IMG/VR virus record: IMGVR_UViG_3300030108_000202
Coordinates: 1-29,653 of that record
Strand: one strand, 5' to 3'
DNA from: a virus
DNA: 29,653 nt
Shown here: positions 16,730 through 23,591 of the stretch, in pieces
Position numbering within the stretch: the stretch's first letter is position 1
Layout of the letters: each line of letters opens with the position of its first letter
The notes under the pieces: model-generated
Told to the model about the DNA's origin: nothing
Seen by the model: only the letters and a program-made list of their open reading frames with translations
Database searches by the model: none
Position numbers and translations under genes: made by a program

Positions 16730-18290
16730 TTTGAGCCATATTAGCTTGTTGTTGTTGATTTTGCAACTGTGAAAGCAGTTCTTGCTGTTCTCCAGCATCT
16801 CTGATTAGTTTCTCAGGTAATCCCATCTTTTCAGCTAAATACTTAGCCATTTCATCTTGTTTTGCTACTAAATTAAGCATTTGTGGTCCAAATGTTTGAG
16901 CAAGTATAGATGAGAATCTAAGAACATCTTGTACATCTTGTTCATGCTGTGCTTGAGATAATGGTGATGTAGATACTATTTTTACTTCTCTACCATTTAC
17001 TTTAGGTATATCTATCTTACCCATCTTAATTAAGATTCTTATAACTCTTCTAAGCAAAGGTGTTATTAGTTCTGATTGTAGTCTACCAAATGATGATCCT
17101 ATCTGTGTAGATAGATCTGCCATTCTTTGAGATACTTCAGTAGCTGACATTGGTGTACCTTCAGGTCTACCTAATGTTTCCATGTATAATGCTTTTTTAA
17201 TATTCTGCCTCATATCTCCTAATACTAATTGTGCTACATCAAATCTACCAGCCGCTGGAAGTGCTTGTAATCCTCTGCTGTTTGGTGCTACAGGAATTAG
17301 ACTGCCCGGAGTTAGAGTTATTGTATCAGGATTAATTACACCATCATCTTCAAATGTATATATACCTGAGATATTCATTTGGGCGTTTTGTAATATTAGT
17401 TCTACTGTAAGGTTTGTAGTTTTGATTGCTGCCATAGCATTAAATACTGGTCCACGACCATATACTTCGCCACTAGCTTTATTCCATCTAAATACTATGT
17501 AAGGATTAGATCCTGATCCTTCTAACTCTCTTTCTAAAATTAATTCCTGATCTGTCATACAGACAACACAATATTTATATTTTTCTACATTAGGTTCATC
17601 ATAAACTTTAAACACACCTTCAACTATGTTTGCTTGTTCTGTTGGTGTGTCCGTAATTCTTTTCATCATTTTTTCAGACATTTCAGCTTTAGGATATGCA
17701 ATCATAATCTTATCATAACGCATAGTTCTCTTTCTAAATACTGTGTCTATCTTTTGGTCAGGTCCATTATTCAACATTACTCTAGGTAAAGGAACAGCAG
17801 TAAAGTTTATTGGACTTAATGCATCTCCTTCTTCTACTAGTAATACTCCTGTGCCTATAGCACAATCCATAAAGGCTTCATGTATTTCTTGATTAAAGTT
17901 TGAGTTAGCTAATACTTCAAAAACATATTCAGTTATCTTATCTAACTGTTCATTTATAATTGGTTTTGCATCATCAGGTATTTCAGTACCAGCTTGTAAG
18001 TTTGCCCATCTACCATAAGTAGGAACAATACCAGCTTGTAATCTACTAGCAAATTCTTGTATACCTACAACAGCAGTTTCATCAAATATTTTATCTGTTC
18101 TTCTTTCGCCTATAGTTTCTTCGTAGAATGATTCTCTTTGAGGCATAGTATATTCATATGCTTCTTCATATTTATCTTTCCAATGATCGTGTATTTGTTC
18201 TGCTTCTTTATATTTTTTTATGAATGATGTTACTCTATTATCAGTATCATAATTTTCTACAGGGGGTTGAGCTATTGGTACATATGCCAT
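16686..18290 (-). CDS. portal (head-tail connector) protein, T7 gp8-like
   Basis: The product is 534 residues, almost the same as T7 gp8 (536). Family motifs include 'YEYTMPQRESFYEETIGERR', 'EFASRLQAGIVPTYGRWANL', 'YGRGPVFNAMAAIKTTN' and 'MSATEVSQRMADLSTQIGSS'. The C-terminus is Gln-rich. It forms the twelve-subunit ring through which DNA enters and leaves the head. It overlaps its neighbours and is preceded by two small genes after the terminase block. Confidence 0.95.
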   Translation of the reverse strand: MAYVPIAQPPVENYDTDNRVTSFIKKYKEAEQIHDHWKDKYEEAYEYTMPQRESFYEETIGERRTDKIFDETAVVGIQEFASRLQAGIVPTYGRWANLQAGTEIPDDAKPIINEQLDKITEYVFEVLANSNFNQEIHEAFMDCAIGTGVLLVEEGDALSPINFTAVPLPRVMLNNGPDQKIDTVFRKRTMRYDKIMIAYPKAEMSEKMMKRITDTPTEQANIVEGVFKVYDEPNVEKYKYCVVCMTDQELILERELEGSGSNPYIVFRWNKASGEVYGRGPVFNAMAAIKTTNLTVELILQNAQMNISGIYTFEDDGVINPDTITLTPGSLIPVAPNSRGLQALPAAGRFDVAQLVLGDMRQNIKKALYMETLGRPEGTPMSATEVSQRMADLSTQIGSSFGRLQSELITPLLRRVIRILIKMGKIDIPKVNGREVKIVSTSPLSQAQHEQDVQDVLRFSSILAQTFGPQMLNLVAKQDEMAKYLAEKMGLPEKLIRDAGEQQELLSQLQNQQQQANMAQNELGIPQDQTGQQS

Positions 18291-19078
18291 TATGCAAAAC
18301 TCGATATCTTTTTAGCTTTTATGCTTTTACCAGCAGATGCATAGAAGTTTCTAGATTCTGCAGCAGTTGATGCAGCAGTACTAGCAAGTTTTTGATTTCT
18401 TTTTTGTACTTCTTCCATAACAGAAGCATCACCACCAGTCTGCCTATAAGTTGTTTGATTATTATTTTGGTTATTTCTTGTTTGATTATTTTGTATTACA
18501 TTTCTTTGTATATTAGATTCTCTATTTTGAACATACTGTTCGTATGGTTGATTTGTTAATAATCCAGCTGTAAAGAATGATGTCATACCAGTCATTGCAG
18601 TTGCACCACCTAATACTGCCATTTTAAATTTTTGTTGAGATTTGTACATATCTTTTGATAAAGGTATACTTATGTTTTTAGTTGCTTGGTAAGCACCTCT
18701 AGTAGCATTTGTAAATGTTAATCCTTTATCTGTTTGTACACCAGCTGTAAATTGTCCTGTTTCTTCATTGAAAGTTCCAGCACCAATACTTGCCAAATAT
18801 CTATTTCTTGCTTGGTTATATTCAGCACCATACATTTGATTACCAGTTCCTGATCTATAACCAGTAACTGTCATTTTGTTTGGACCTGAATATGTTTTTT
18901 GTATATCTAATTGTTGTTGTGCAAATTGATCTGCTCTCATTGCAATAGATCTATTTACATCTGAATCACTACCAAATCTATTTTTCTTTGGTACAGAGCT
19001 TTGATTTCCACCAGCTCCTGTAGATGTTCCACTTTGACTACTCAACTTCTTTTCCCTCGTAAAAAAATCCTTTACCAC
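18290..19078 (-). CDS. Asn/Gln-rich protein upstream of the portal, unknown
   Basis: The product is up to 262 residues. The start codon at 19078 is GTG; a TTG at 19045 with GAGGG eight bases upstream would shorten it by 11 residues and cut the overlap with the previous gene from 41 to 8 bases, and may be the true start. Residues about 1-35 are Ser/Gly-rich, about 146-172 are hydrophobic ('FKMAVLGGATAMTGMTSFFT'), and about 180-210 are strongly Asn/Gln-rich. I do not recognise a family. Its place between terminase and portal suggests a minor virion protein; the hydrophobic stretch might be membrane-active. Confidence 0.65.
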   Translation of the reverse strand: MVKDFFTREKKLSSQSGTSTGAGGNQSSVPKKNRFGSDSDVNRSIAMRADQFAQQQLDIQKTYSGPNKMTVTGYRSGTGNQMYGAEYNQARNRYLASIGAGTFNEETGQFTAGVQTDKGLTFTNATRGAYQATKNISIPLSKDMYKSQQKFKMAVLGGATAMTGMTSFFTAGLLTNQPYEQYVQNRESNIQRNVIQNNQTRNNQNNNQTTYRQTGGDASVMEEVQKRNQKLASTAASTAAESRNFYASAGKSIKAKKISSFA

Positions 19079-19265
19079 CAGCTCTTGAGAATAGAGATCT
19101 CATACCTACTAAACCTTTAGCTCTTCTACCTTTTTCTTTTTCAGCTTCAAGTGCAAGTCTATCTCTTTCAGCTTCTTCTTCTCTGATTCTTCTTAATCTT
19201 TCTTGTTCTAATTCTTTTTCTGCCTCAGTCTTACGAGGTGTTCTAGATCCAAATAAACTACCCAT
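19038..19265 (-). CDS. small coiled-coil protein of marine podoviruses
   Basis: The product is 75 residues. It begins MGSLFGSRTPRK, has a charged helix (about 12-48, nearly all Glu, Arg, Lys, Ala, Leu) that should form a coiled coil, and ends 'GLVGMRSLFSRAGGKGFFYE'. The 'G.RSL....GG.GF' ending recurs in small proteins encoded beside podovirus portal genes. No function is known to me; an assembly or minor virion role is inferred. Confidence 0.65.
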   Translation of the reverse strand: MGSLFGSRTPRKTEAEKELEQERLRRIREEEAERDRLALEAEKEKGRRAKGLVGMRSLFSRAGGKGFFYEGKEVE

Positions 19266-19266
19266 A

Positions 19267-19680
19267 CTATAATTCTATTTCAGAAAACTTAACCTTTTTC
19301 AACGCACAATATAATTGATAGGGTGTAAATACCCACCATTTGTTCATTCCTAGTATTCTTTGTACATAACTAACACAAGAATGTTCTTTAATCCAACTAC
19401 CTAATATAGACGGAAACTTTGTTGTATTGGATTGTATATCGCCTTGTAATACAACACCATTTCTCATTTTAAATAATCTAAACAAAGGTTCTATTTTGTT
19501 ATCTGGTAATACTTCTACCATTATATGACCAAAAATATACTCAATAAGAAGCCAATGCTTAGCATCATCATCATACGATAAAACTCCACAATGTTTAAAT
19601 CCTTTCTTAAAAAATTTAGTGTGTCTATGATAATCATCATTTTCGTAAAAATATACTAAATACCTAGTTTGTTTTGCCAT
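19267..19680 (-). CDS. possible permuted papain-like (LRAT/NlpC-type) protein
   Basis: The product is 137 residues. A histidine in 'GFKHCGVLSYDD' (H30) opens a beta-rich part ('HWLLIEYIFGHIMVEVLP'), and a cysteine begins a helix in 'HSCVSYVQRILGMNKWW' (C102), followed by 'FTPYQLYCAL'. The order His then Cys, with Cys at the start of a helix, is that of circularly permuted NlpC/P60-type folds. This is pattern reading, not a database match. It overlaps the large terminase gene by 25 bp. Possible roles include a hydrolase acting on cell wall or host protein; it may instead be inactive. Confidence 0.6.
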   Translation of the reverse strand: MAKQTRYLVYFYENDDYHRHTKFFKKGFKHCGVLSYDDDAKHWLLIEYIFGHIMVEVLPDNKIEPLFRLFKMRNGVVLQGDIQSNTTKFPSILGSWIKEHSCVSYVQRILGMNKWWVFTPYQLYCALKKVKFSEIEL

Positions 19681-21176
19681 ACTGATTTCCTTCTTTTTTT
19701 ATTATCAAATACATTCCATTGTCTAGTTTTGACAACAGTTGCTGCTTTTGATCTACCAGCTGTAAGACTTTTACCCTCACCAGCACCTAGCATCATGTAT
19801 TGTAAAGCATCATGTATATGAGAATATTTATTTTTCATAGGTTTTTCATCATATCTATCACCTGATGTTTGTAATCTTCTATAATGATAACCACCATTGA
19901 AACCTTTTTTTAAATTAACACAGTTATAATTCAATAAGAATCCAGCTTTACCTTCTACCATTCTTGTTAATGCTGCTTCTACAGCTTCTATTCTAAGACT
20001 TACATCATTAGATGGTGCTGGTATTGCTCTTATACCCATATGTCTAAGTATCTGAAAAGGTGTTGTTTCATCTGTTTGAGATCTAAAATCACCAGCTGGA
20101 TCACCATATATTTCTAGGTCTAATCCTTTATAGTTTTTTGCTATTTCGTGTTTTAGTAGTTCTGCAAACCTAGTAACGCCCATATCAAAGCATACTAACT
20201 CCTGTAATATTAACCATTGTCCTGTAACTAATCTTTGTCCAAAGGTTGCTGCTGGTGTTAAACCAAAGTCAATACCAATAAATACAGTAGAACTATAAGG
20301 TTCTATATTTTCTTTTGACATATGTACTTGTTCATTCCAAGATGTGTAGACAGGCTTACCTTCTTCGATAGTTCCAAGTTTATTCATAACATAAACATCT
20401 ATCCAACCTTTTTGTTTTCCTCTGATAATGTTTTCATAATAATCTTTTGTAAGGTTTTTGTTGTTTTCACACTTAGGATTGTTCTTGTAACCAATTAGAT
20501 TATTCTTATCGTCTTTGTTTTCTAACATTGCAGATGGTTGAGTAAAAAACTTCCAGTTATCAGGTTTAACTAACATTAATGCTTCTTCTCTTGATAAATG
20601 TTCAGGTGTAGGTACATCTCCTGACATAACTGCCCACCAATGATCCTCTTCAGGTGCATTAGTATCAGCTATAACACCATACCATGATGCACCACCATCA
20701 CGCATAGAAGGATATCTGCCTACACGCATAGTACAAGCATCTATAATACTCTTAGGTAACTCTCTTGCTTCATTAATCCATATACCAGTAAGTTCTAATG
20801 ATAATAATTTTTTGACATCTTCAGGTCTATCTAAAGCCAAGAATATAACTTCTAATTCTATATCACCAACATTGATATGATGTGTATATGGTACTGACCA
20901 AGCAAACACTCCAAACTGTGTTTCAGGAAACCAGTCTAACCAAGTTTTAATTGTAGTTGTTTTTAACTGAGGATTAGTATTTCTGATGACTGCCCATCTA
21001 GATTTTCTTTTACCATTGGGTGCTGGTGTTTGTTGTAATGCTCTTCTGAATATTTCTATACAACAAGCAACTGATTTACCACTACCAACTGGACCTCTTA
21101 GTCCACGAAAAAACTCATTCCCCTTTAGAAATGTCTTTAGCGTTTCTCCATTGGGTTTGTAATCGAACTTGACCAT
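19656..21176 (-). CDS. terL: terminase large subunit
   Basis: The product is 506 residues (T7 gp19 is 586). Walker A is 'GPVGSGKS' at 28-35. The Walker B region is 'GIWINEARE' at 131-139, with Asn in place of the usual Asp before the catalytic Glu, as in several podovirus terminases. The C-terminal nuclease has acidic residues in 'FIGIDFGLTP' (D303), 'YGDPAGDF' (D359) and 'HIHDALQYM' (D456). It packages DNA into the procapsid by ATP hydrolysis and cuts concatemers. It starts directly after the 73-aa gene. Confidence 0.96.
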   Translation of the reverse strand: MVKFDYKPNGETLKTFLKGNEFFRGLRGPVGSGKSVACCIEIFRRALQQTPAPNGKRKSRWAVIRNTNPQLKTTTIKTWLDWFPETQFGVFAWSVPYTHHINVGDIELEVIFLALDRPEDVKKLLSLELTGIWINEARELPKSIIDACTMRVGRYPSMRDGGASWYGVIADTNAPEEDHWWAVMSGDVPTPEHLSREEALMLVKPDNWKFFTQPSAMLENKDDKNNLIGYKNNPKCENNKNLTKDYYENIIRGKQKGWIDVYVMNKLGTIEEGKPVYTSWNEQVHMSKENIEPYSSTVFIGIDFGLTPAATFGQRLVTGQWLILQELVCFDMGVTRFAELLKHEIAKNYKGLDLEIYGDPAGDFRSQTDETTPFQILRHMGIRAIPAPSNDVSLRIEAVEAALTRMVEGKAGFLLNYNCVNLKKGFNGGYHYRRLQTSGDRYDEKPMKNKYSHIHDALQYMMLGAGEGKSLTAGRSKAATVVKTRQWNVFDNKKRRKSVWQNKLGI

Positions 21177-21699
21177 TTACAGCTTGTCTAAATGTTCTTT
21201 TAGCAATTTTTCTCTTATCTTTGGTCCAAGAGATTCTATTAACTTGTCTGCTTCCTTGTCCGTTACTGAACTTTCTGGAAGGAATTTTAGGTGAACTTTT
21301 TTTACGATCTTTCTTAATCGTTGCCTCTCTTGAAAAGTTAGAGGAAACAGTTTTCTGTTCTCTAGATTCACTTCCGAATCTATGTTGTCTGTAGACATTT
21401 AAAAACTCCTTAAATAAATTCCAATCTAGGTACACACTAGGTGGATTAAAGTCTTTTTTCAAGACTAAAATATCAGCAGAACCTTTCCAATCTTCTAGTT
21501 GTTTGAATCCTTGACCATTCTTTCTGGCCTTAACTTCTATAGTTGTACCATCAAATAGGTCATTAACATAAACATCATGTGGAAAGTCTTGTATAGCACC
21601 TGACATAGGTTGTCTACGAGAACTGTACCCTAGATCTTCAAATAATTTTACTATTTCTCTTTCTACTCTAGTGCCTTTTATCTTGGCTTTACTACTCAT
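21115..21699 (-). CDS. Holliday-junction-resolvase-like endonuclease with frame-extended tail
   Basis: Residues 1-100 fit an archaeal-Hjc/VRR-type PD-(D/E)XK nuclease: 'GTRVEREIVKLFEDLGY' with E14, 'RRQPMSGAIQDFPHDVYV' with D41, and 'TTIEVKARKNGQGF' with the E-x-K pair at 55-57. It should cut branched DNA before packaging, in place of the T7 gp3 enzyme. Residues 101-194 are basic, low-complexity and read through the whole of the 73-aa gene and 62 bp of terL, so they look like out-of-frame sequence. Removing one T from the T5 run at 21401-21405 would give a TAA stop directly before the next ATG. The functional protein is probably about 100 residues (21399-21699). Confidence 0.72.
   Translation of the reverse strand: MSSKAKIKGTRVEREIVKLFEDLGYSSRRQPMSGAIQDFPHDVYVNDLFDGTTIEVKARKNGQGFKQLEDWKGSADILVLKKDFNPPSVYLDWNLFKEFLNVYRQHRFGSESREQKTVSSNFSREATIKKDRKKSSPKIPSRKFSNGQGSRQVNRISWTKDKRKIAKRTFRQAVNGQVRLQTQWRNAKDISKGE
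21177..21398 (-). CDS. small protein immediately before terL
   Basis: The product is 73 residues, with 'FPLTFQERQRLRKIVKKVHL' and 'SSVTDKEADKLIESLGPKIR', a charged helical protein I recognise as recurrent just before terL in marine podoviruses; its function is not known to me. The ATG at 21398 has AAGGAG seven bases upstream, and the stop abuts the terL ATG. The whole gene lies inside the 3' part of the resolvase reading frame. Its family-like sequence and good start show that this frame, not the overlapping one, is the coding one here. Confidence 0.75.
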   Translation of the reverse strand: MSTDNIDSEVNLENRKLFPLTFQERQRLRKIVKKVHLKFLPESSVTDKEADKLIESLGPKIREKLLKEHLDKL

Positions 21700-21971
21700 T
21701 ATTTCTTTTTATGACGATTTGCAAAGTTTCTAGCAGATTCTACACTCCTAAATCCCCATGCTCTAAGTGCCAACGCTTTTCTAGTTGGTCTACCTTTTTC
21801 GTCTTTCATTGGACCTTTCATACCAGCGAAACGAGCAGCAAAAGATATTCTTCTTGGGTTCACTCCTCGTTTTACTGGTGATTTTAGATTACTACCCTCT
21901 TTCCTTTTGAAGTATTTTCTACCAGCAGCGTTCAATCCACCTTTTGGATTTTGATATTTCTTCGCTACCAT
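21699..21971 (-). CDS. DUF6321-like small basic protein
   Basis: The product is 90 residues and very basic. It shows the pattern 'GGLNAAGRKYFKRKEGSNLK', 'ISFAARFAGMKGPMKDEKGR' and 'PTRKALALRAWGF', which I recognise as DUF6321, a family of small proteins from phages and environmental viruses with unknown function. It overlaps the resolvase start by one base and belongs to a set of five tiny basic genes. Binding of nucleic acid is plausible from charge alone. Confidence 0.8.
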   Translation of the reverse strand: MVAKKYQNPKGGLNAAGRKYFKRKEGSNLKSPVKRGVNPRRISFAARFAGMKGPMKDEKGRPTRKALALRAWGFRSVESARNFANRHKKK

Positions 21972-22216
21972 TAGAAACTTCTATACTTTCTTACTTTAGC
22001 AGCAATACCTTTTGGTTGTTTGCTAAATTGTTTCCCAGACTTCTTGGCTTTTCTTTTTGCAGCTGTGGTTCTAGCATACTCAGACGCACTTAATGCCTTA
22101 ATAGCAGAACTAGGTAGGTATCTTTCGCCTGTTTCAGACGATTTTTTACCTGACTTAGTACGCCATTTCTGCTTTCCCCATGCTGTAAGTGATTGTTGTC
22201 GTCTAGTCTTTGACAT
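21971..22216 (-). CDS. DUF5872-like small basic protein
   Basis: The product is 81 residues. 'SLTAWGKQKWRTKSGKKSSE', 'TGERYLPSSAIKALSASEYA' and 'KSGKQFSKQPKGIAAKVRKY' match the DUF5872-type family of viral and environmental proteins. The function is not known. The charge is strongly positive throughout. It is linked by one-base overlaps to the genes on either side. Confidence 0.8.
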   Translation of the reverse strand: MSKTRRQQSLTAWGKQKWRTKSGKKSSETGERYLPSSAIKALSASEYARTTAAKRKAKKSGKQFSKQPKGIAAKVRKYRSF

Positions 22217-22395
22217 TATTTGTAGCCACCACCAGCTGCTTTATATCTTTTAGCTAGTAGTTGTGCTTTACGAGCAGACCATTGTCCAGCAGCAGTACCT
22301 TGAACAGCACTAGCTTTGATGGAATTGAATAATCTCTTTCGTAATGTCGGCTTTGTATAGTTTCCAGACTTATTAACAGTTGATTTTTTTACCAT
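22216..22395 (-). CDS. 59-aa basic protein ending in KAAGGGYK
   Basis: The ATG at 22395 gives MVKKSTVNKSGNYTKPTLRK and then 'GQWSARKAQLLAKRYKAAGG', ending GYK before a TAA that shares its last base with the next ATG. I recognise this as a recurrent tiny protein of marine phages ('NYTKPxxRKRLF...GQWSARKAQ.LAK.YK..GGGYK'). The function is unknown. It is part of the basic five-gene set. Confidence 0.78.
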   Translation of the reverse strand: MVKKSTVNKSGNYTKPTLRKRLFNSIKASAVQGTAAGQWSARKAQLLAKRYKAAGGGYK

Positions 22396-22411
22396 TGGTT
22401 ATGTCTTTCAT

Positions 22412-22537
22412 CTATTTGTTGTTTTTTTTCTTTTTTTTTCTAATAGCCATGATGATATCACCTCTTGTGACTTTCTTTTTATCACCATACATAGCTGCTA
22501 ATTTAGTATTTTTAGCTTTCTTTGTATGTTTAGGCAT
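22412..22537 (-). CDS. 41-aa lysine-rich protein
   Basis: The ATG at 22537 gives MPKHTKKAKNTKLAAMYGDK followed by 'KKVTRGDIIMAIRKKKKKNN' and K, then a TAG. 'KLAAMYGDKKKVTRGDII' resembles tiny phage proteins of the form 'KLAxxxxDKxxITRADII'. The ATG overlaps the upstream stop as TAATG, a sign of a real coupled gene. Its end lies in long T runs on the plus strand (22422-22439) that encode the Lys tail. No function is known. Confidence 0.65.
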   Translation of the reverse strand: MPKHTKKAKNTKLAAMYGDKKKVTRGDIIMAIRKKKKKNNK

Positions 22538-22659
22538 TACTTCTTCTTCTTTTTCATAGCCATCATCTTCATCTTCATTGCTGGTGTCATTTTCTTTGAC
22601 TTAGCAGCTTTTGAAGGTCTCCCTCTTTGCGAACCATAAGTTCCTTTTCCCATAGGCAT
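22537..22659 (-). CDS. 40-aa protein MPMGKGTYG...GRP with Lys/Met tail
   Basis: The ATG at 22659 gives MPMGKGTYGSQRGRPSKAAK and a tail nearly all Lys and Met. The opening 'MPMGKGTYG...GRP' is a recurrent tiny protein in T7-like and other marine phages. AAAGGAGAG lies 8 bases upstream. It is the first gene of the basic five-gene set, just after the 228-bp control gap. The function is not known; nucleic-acid binding is plausible from charge. Confidence 0.7.
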   Translation of the reverse strand: MPMGKGTYGSQRGRPSKAAKSKKMTPAMKMKMMAMKKKKK

Positions 22660-22704
22660 AATAATACTCTCCTTTACAAAAATATTTTTAGACTAGTAAG
22701 TAAT

Positions 22705-22716
22705 GTGTTGCAACAC
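22705..22716. promoter_or_regulatory. 12-bp perfect palindrome, possible operator
   Basis: GTGTTGCAACAC is a perfect inverted repeat between the candidate promoter and the first gene of the block. Such a site downstream of a promoter could bind a dimeric repressor, for example the Xre-like protein encoded at 26764. This is suggestive only. Confidence 0.3.
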
Positions 22717-22745
22717 CAACGCTGACTTAACCAGTCTTAGCTAAC

Positions 22746-22772
22746 CTTATATCAGGTCTTTCTTTGCGTCAA
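22746..22772 (-). promoter_or_regulatory. candidate sigma70-type promoter
   Basis: On the minus strand, TTGACG (22772-22767) is followed after 15 bases by TATAAG (22751-22746). Both boxes are close to consensus, but the spacer is short. It lies about 90 bases before the first of the tiny basic genes and points toward the whole virion block. Confidence 0.4.
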
Positions 22773-22887
22773 TGAGATATTATCTTATGAATTGGTACAG
22801 TAAACTCACAATCGTACCTTTTTGAACTCTGTTGTGTGTGAGATATGTATCACTACGTACAGTTGTAGTTTTTAACCCCCCCTGCCA

Positions 22888-23286
22888 CTATGTCAGGTCT
22901 ATGTTTACTTTTATATCACCTAGCACAGCGTGTTGTACCTTGTCTGGTGTACGCAGTCCTACTCGATCTAGTATGTCTTTGCTAGCCTCGAGTTGCACAT
23001 ACTCACTTCGTGCGTGTTGTGACAGATGGATCATCTTGTGTGATGCACTGACTGCACCCAGACCAATCGTCTTTGCTATTTGATCCATCATGTACTTTTG
23101 TACCTTTGGGATTCGTAGGGTTCGTGACGCAGTCACACGACCACTTTCTTTTGTTGAATATCCAGCGATTTTTGATGCTTCTGTGATACTGCACCCTGTG
23201 GCTACGATAGTATCAACAAGCCTCTTTTGCTTGTCGGTCAGATCACTTGTTGCTGGTATATTCTTCACGCCTCTTACACGTATCAT
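22888..23286 (-). CDS. terS: terminase small-subunit-like HTH protein
   Basis: The product is 132 residues. 'LTDKQKRLVDTIVATGCSIT' then 'EASKIAGYSTKESGR' forms a helix-turn-helix like that of phage small terminases, and 'LEASKDILDRVGLRTPDKVQ' matches the 'A..iLdr.Gl' segment common in that family. It should recognise the packaging site and load the large subunit. It is separated from terL by six small genes, unusual but seen in marine podoviruses. No Shine-Dalgarno is evident before the ATG at 23286. A TTGACA box lies at 23305-23300. Confidence 0.72.
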   Translation of the reverse strand: MIRVRGVKNIPATSDLTDKQKRLVDTIVATGCSITEASKIAGYSTKESGRVTASRTLRIPKVQKYMMDQIAKTIGLGAVSASHKMIHLSQHARSEYVQLEASKDILDRVGLRTPDKVQHAVLGDIKVNIDLT

Positions 23287-23312
23287 GGCTAGATCTCGTT
23301 GTCAACTCACTC

Positions 23313-23340
23313 AAAAAAAAAGGCTCGGCTTCGCCTCGCC
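23313..23340 (-). terminator. candidate intrinsic terminator in the late leader
   Basis: On the minus strand, the stem GGC-GA-GGC, loop GAA and GCC-GA-GCC is followed at once by nine T. The internal mismatches are tandem G-A pairs and the loop is of the stable GNA type when read on this strand, whereas the plus strand would have T-C mismatches. The hairpin lies 27 bases before the small-terminase start codon, so it would stop late transcripts that begin further right unless read through. Confidence 0.6.
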
Positions 23341-23341
23341 T
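23322..23341. repeat. 20-bp direct repeat, copy 1
   Basis: GGCTCGGCTTCGCCTCGCCT occurs here and again at 24189-24208, each time just after a run of A. It is far more GC-rich than its surroundings. Both copies have the hairpin and minus-strand T run expected of a terminator. Confidence 0.9.
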
Positions 23342-23591
23342 CGTGTCTCCGACACGCTGTAATACAAAGGATTCTTAAATCCTTTGCAACCTAGCCAGTG
23401 AAACAAAAACACTTTTATCTGCGCATAACACAAATAGACAACTTGCCATGACTTCTCTTGTCACAGCAGGGAACCCAACCCTGCTGGTACATTGTATTGC
23501 AAGTGGTCGCAGTAACTGCCAAGTATTTGTGTAATGCTGGAAAAAGTGTGATGAGAGATATGCAATCATAGATTGCTAGAATCAAGAGAAC

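Larger units (their letters stand above)
22660..22887 (-). promoter_or_regulatory. non-coding control gap before the late gene block
   Basis: There is no credible ORF in these 228 bp. The gap holds a candidate minus-strand promoter (22746-22772), a 12-bp palindrome (22705-22716), an AAAAATATTTTT palindrome (22678-22689), an imperfect hairpin at 22721-22741, and a G7 run on the minus strand near 22877 just after the small-terminase stop. Confidence 0.55.
23287..23591. promoter_or_regulatory. divergent control region with several hairpins
   Basis: About 305 bp separate the leftward and rightward gene blocks. Hairpins seen: 23322-23340 (GC-rich, described separately), 23342-23356 (CGTGTC/GACACG, 3-base loop), 23365-23386 (CAAAGGATT/AATCCTTTG, 4-base loop), and 23464-23486 (CAGCAGGG/CCCTGCTG, 7-base loop). 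The short frames here (for example 23375-23627 minus) lack ribosome-binding sites and protein character. Promoters for both blocks are expected here, but I cannot fix a clear pair of boxes for either. Confidence 0.65.

Noticed and set aside
16730-16798. Upstream extension of the Bbp19-like gene
   Set aside because: The added 23 residues lie deep within the portal gene and do not resemble the family, so the ATG at 16729 is preferred.
21177-21398. The 73-aa protein as terminase small subunit
   Set aside because: It lies directly before terL, but the 132-aa product at 22888-23286 has the better helix-turn-helix and small-terminase segment.
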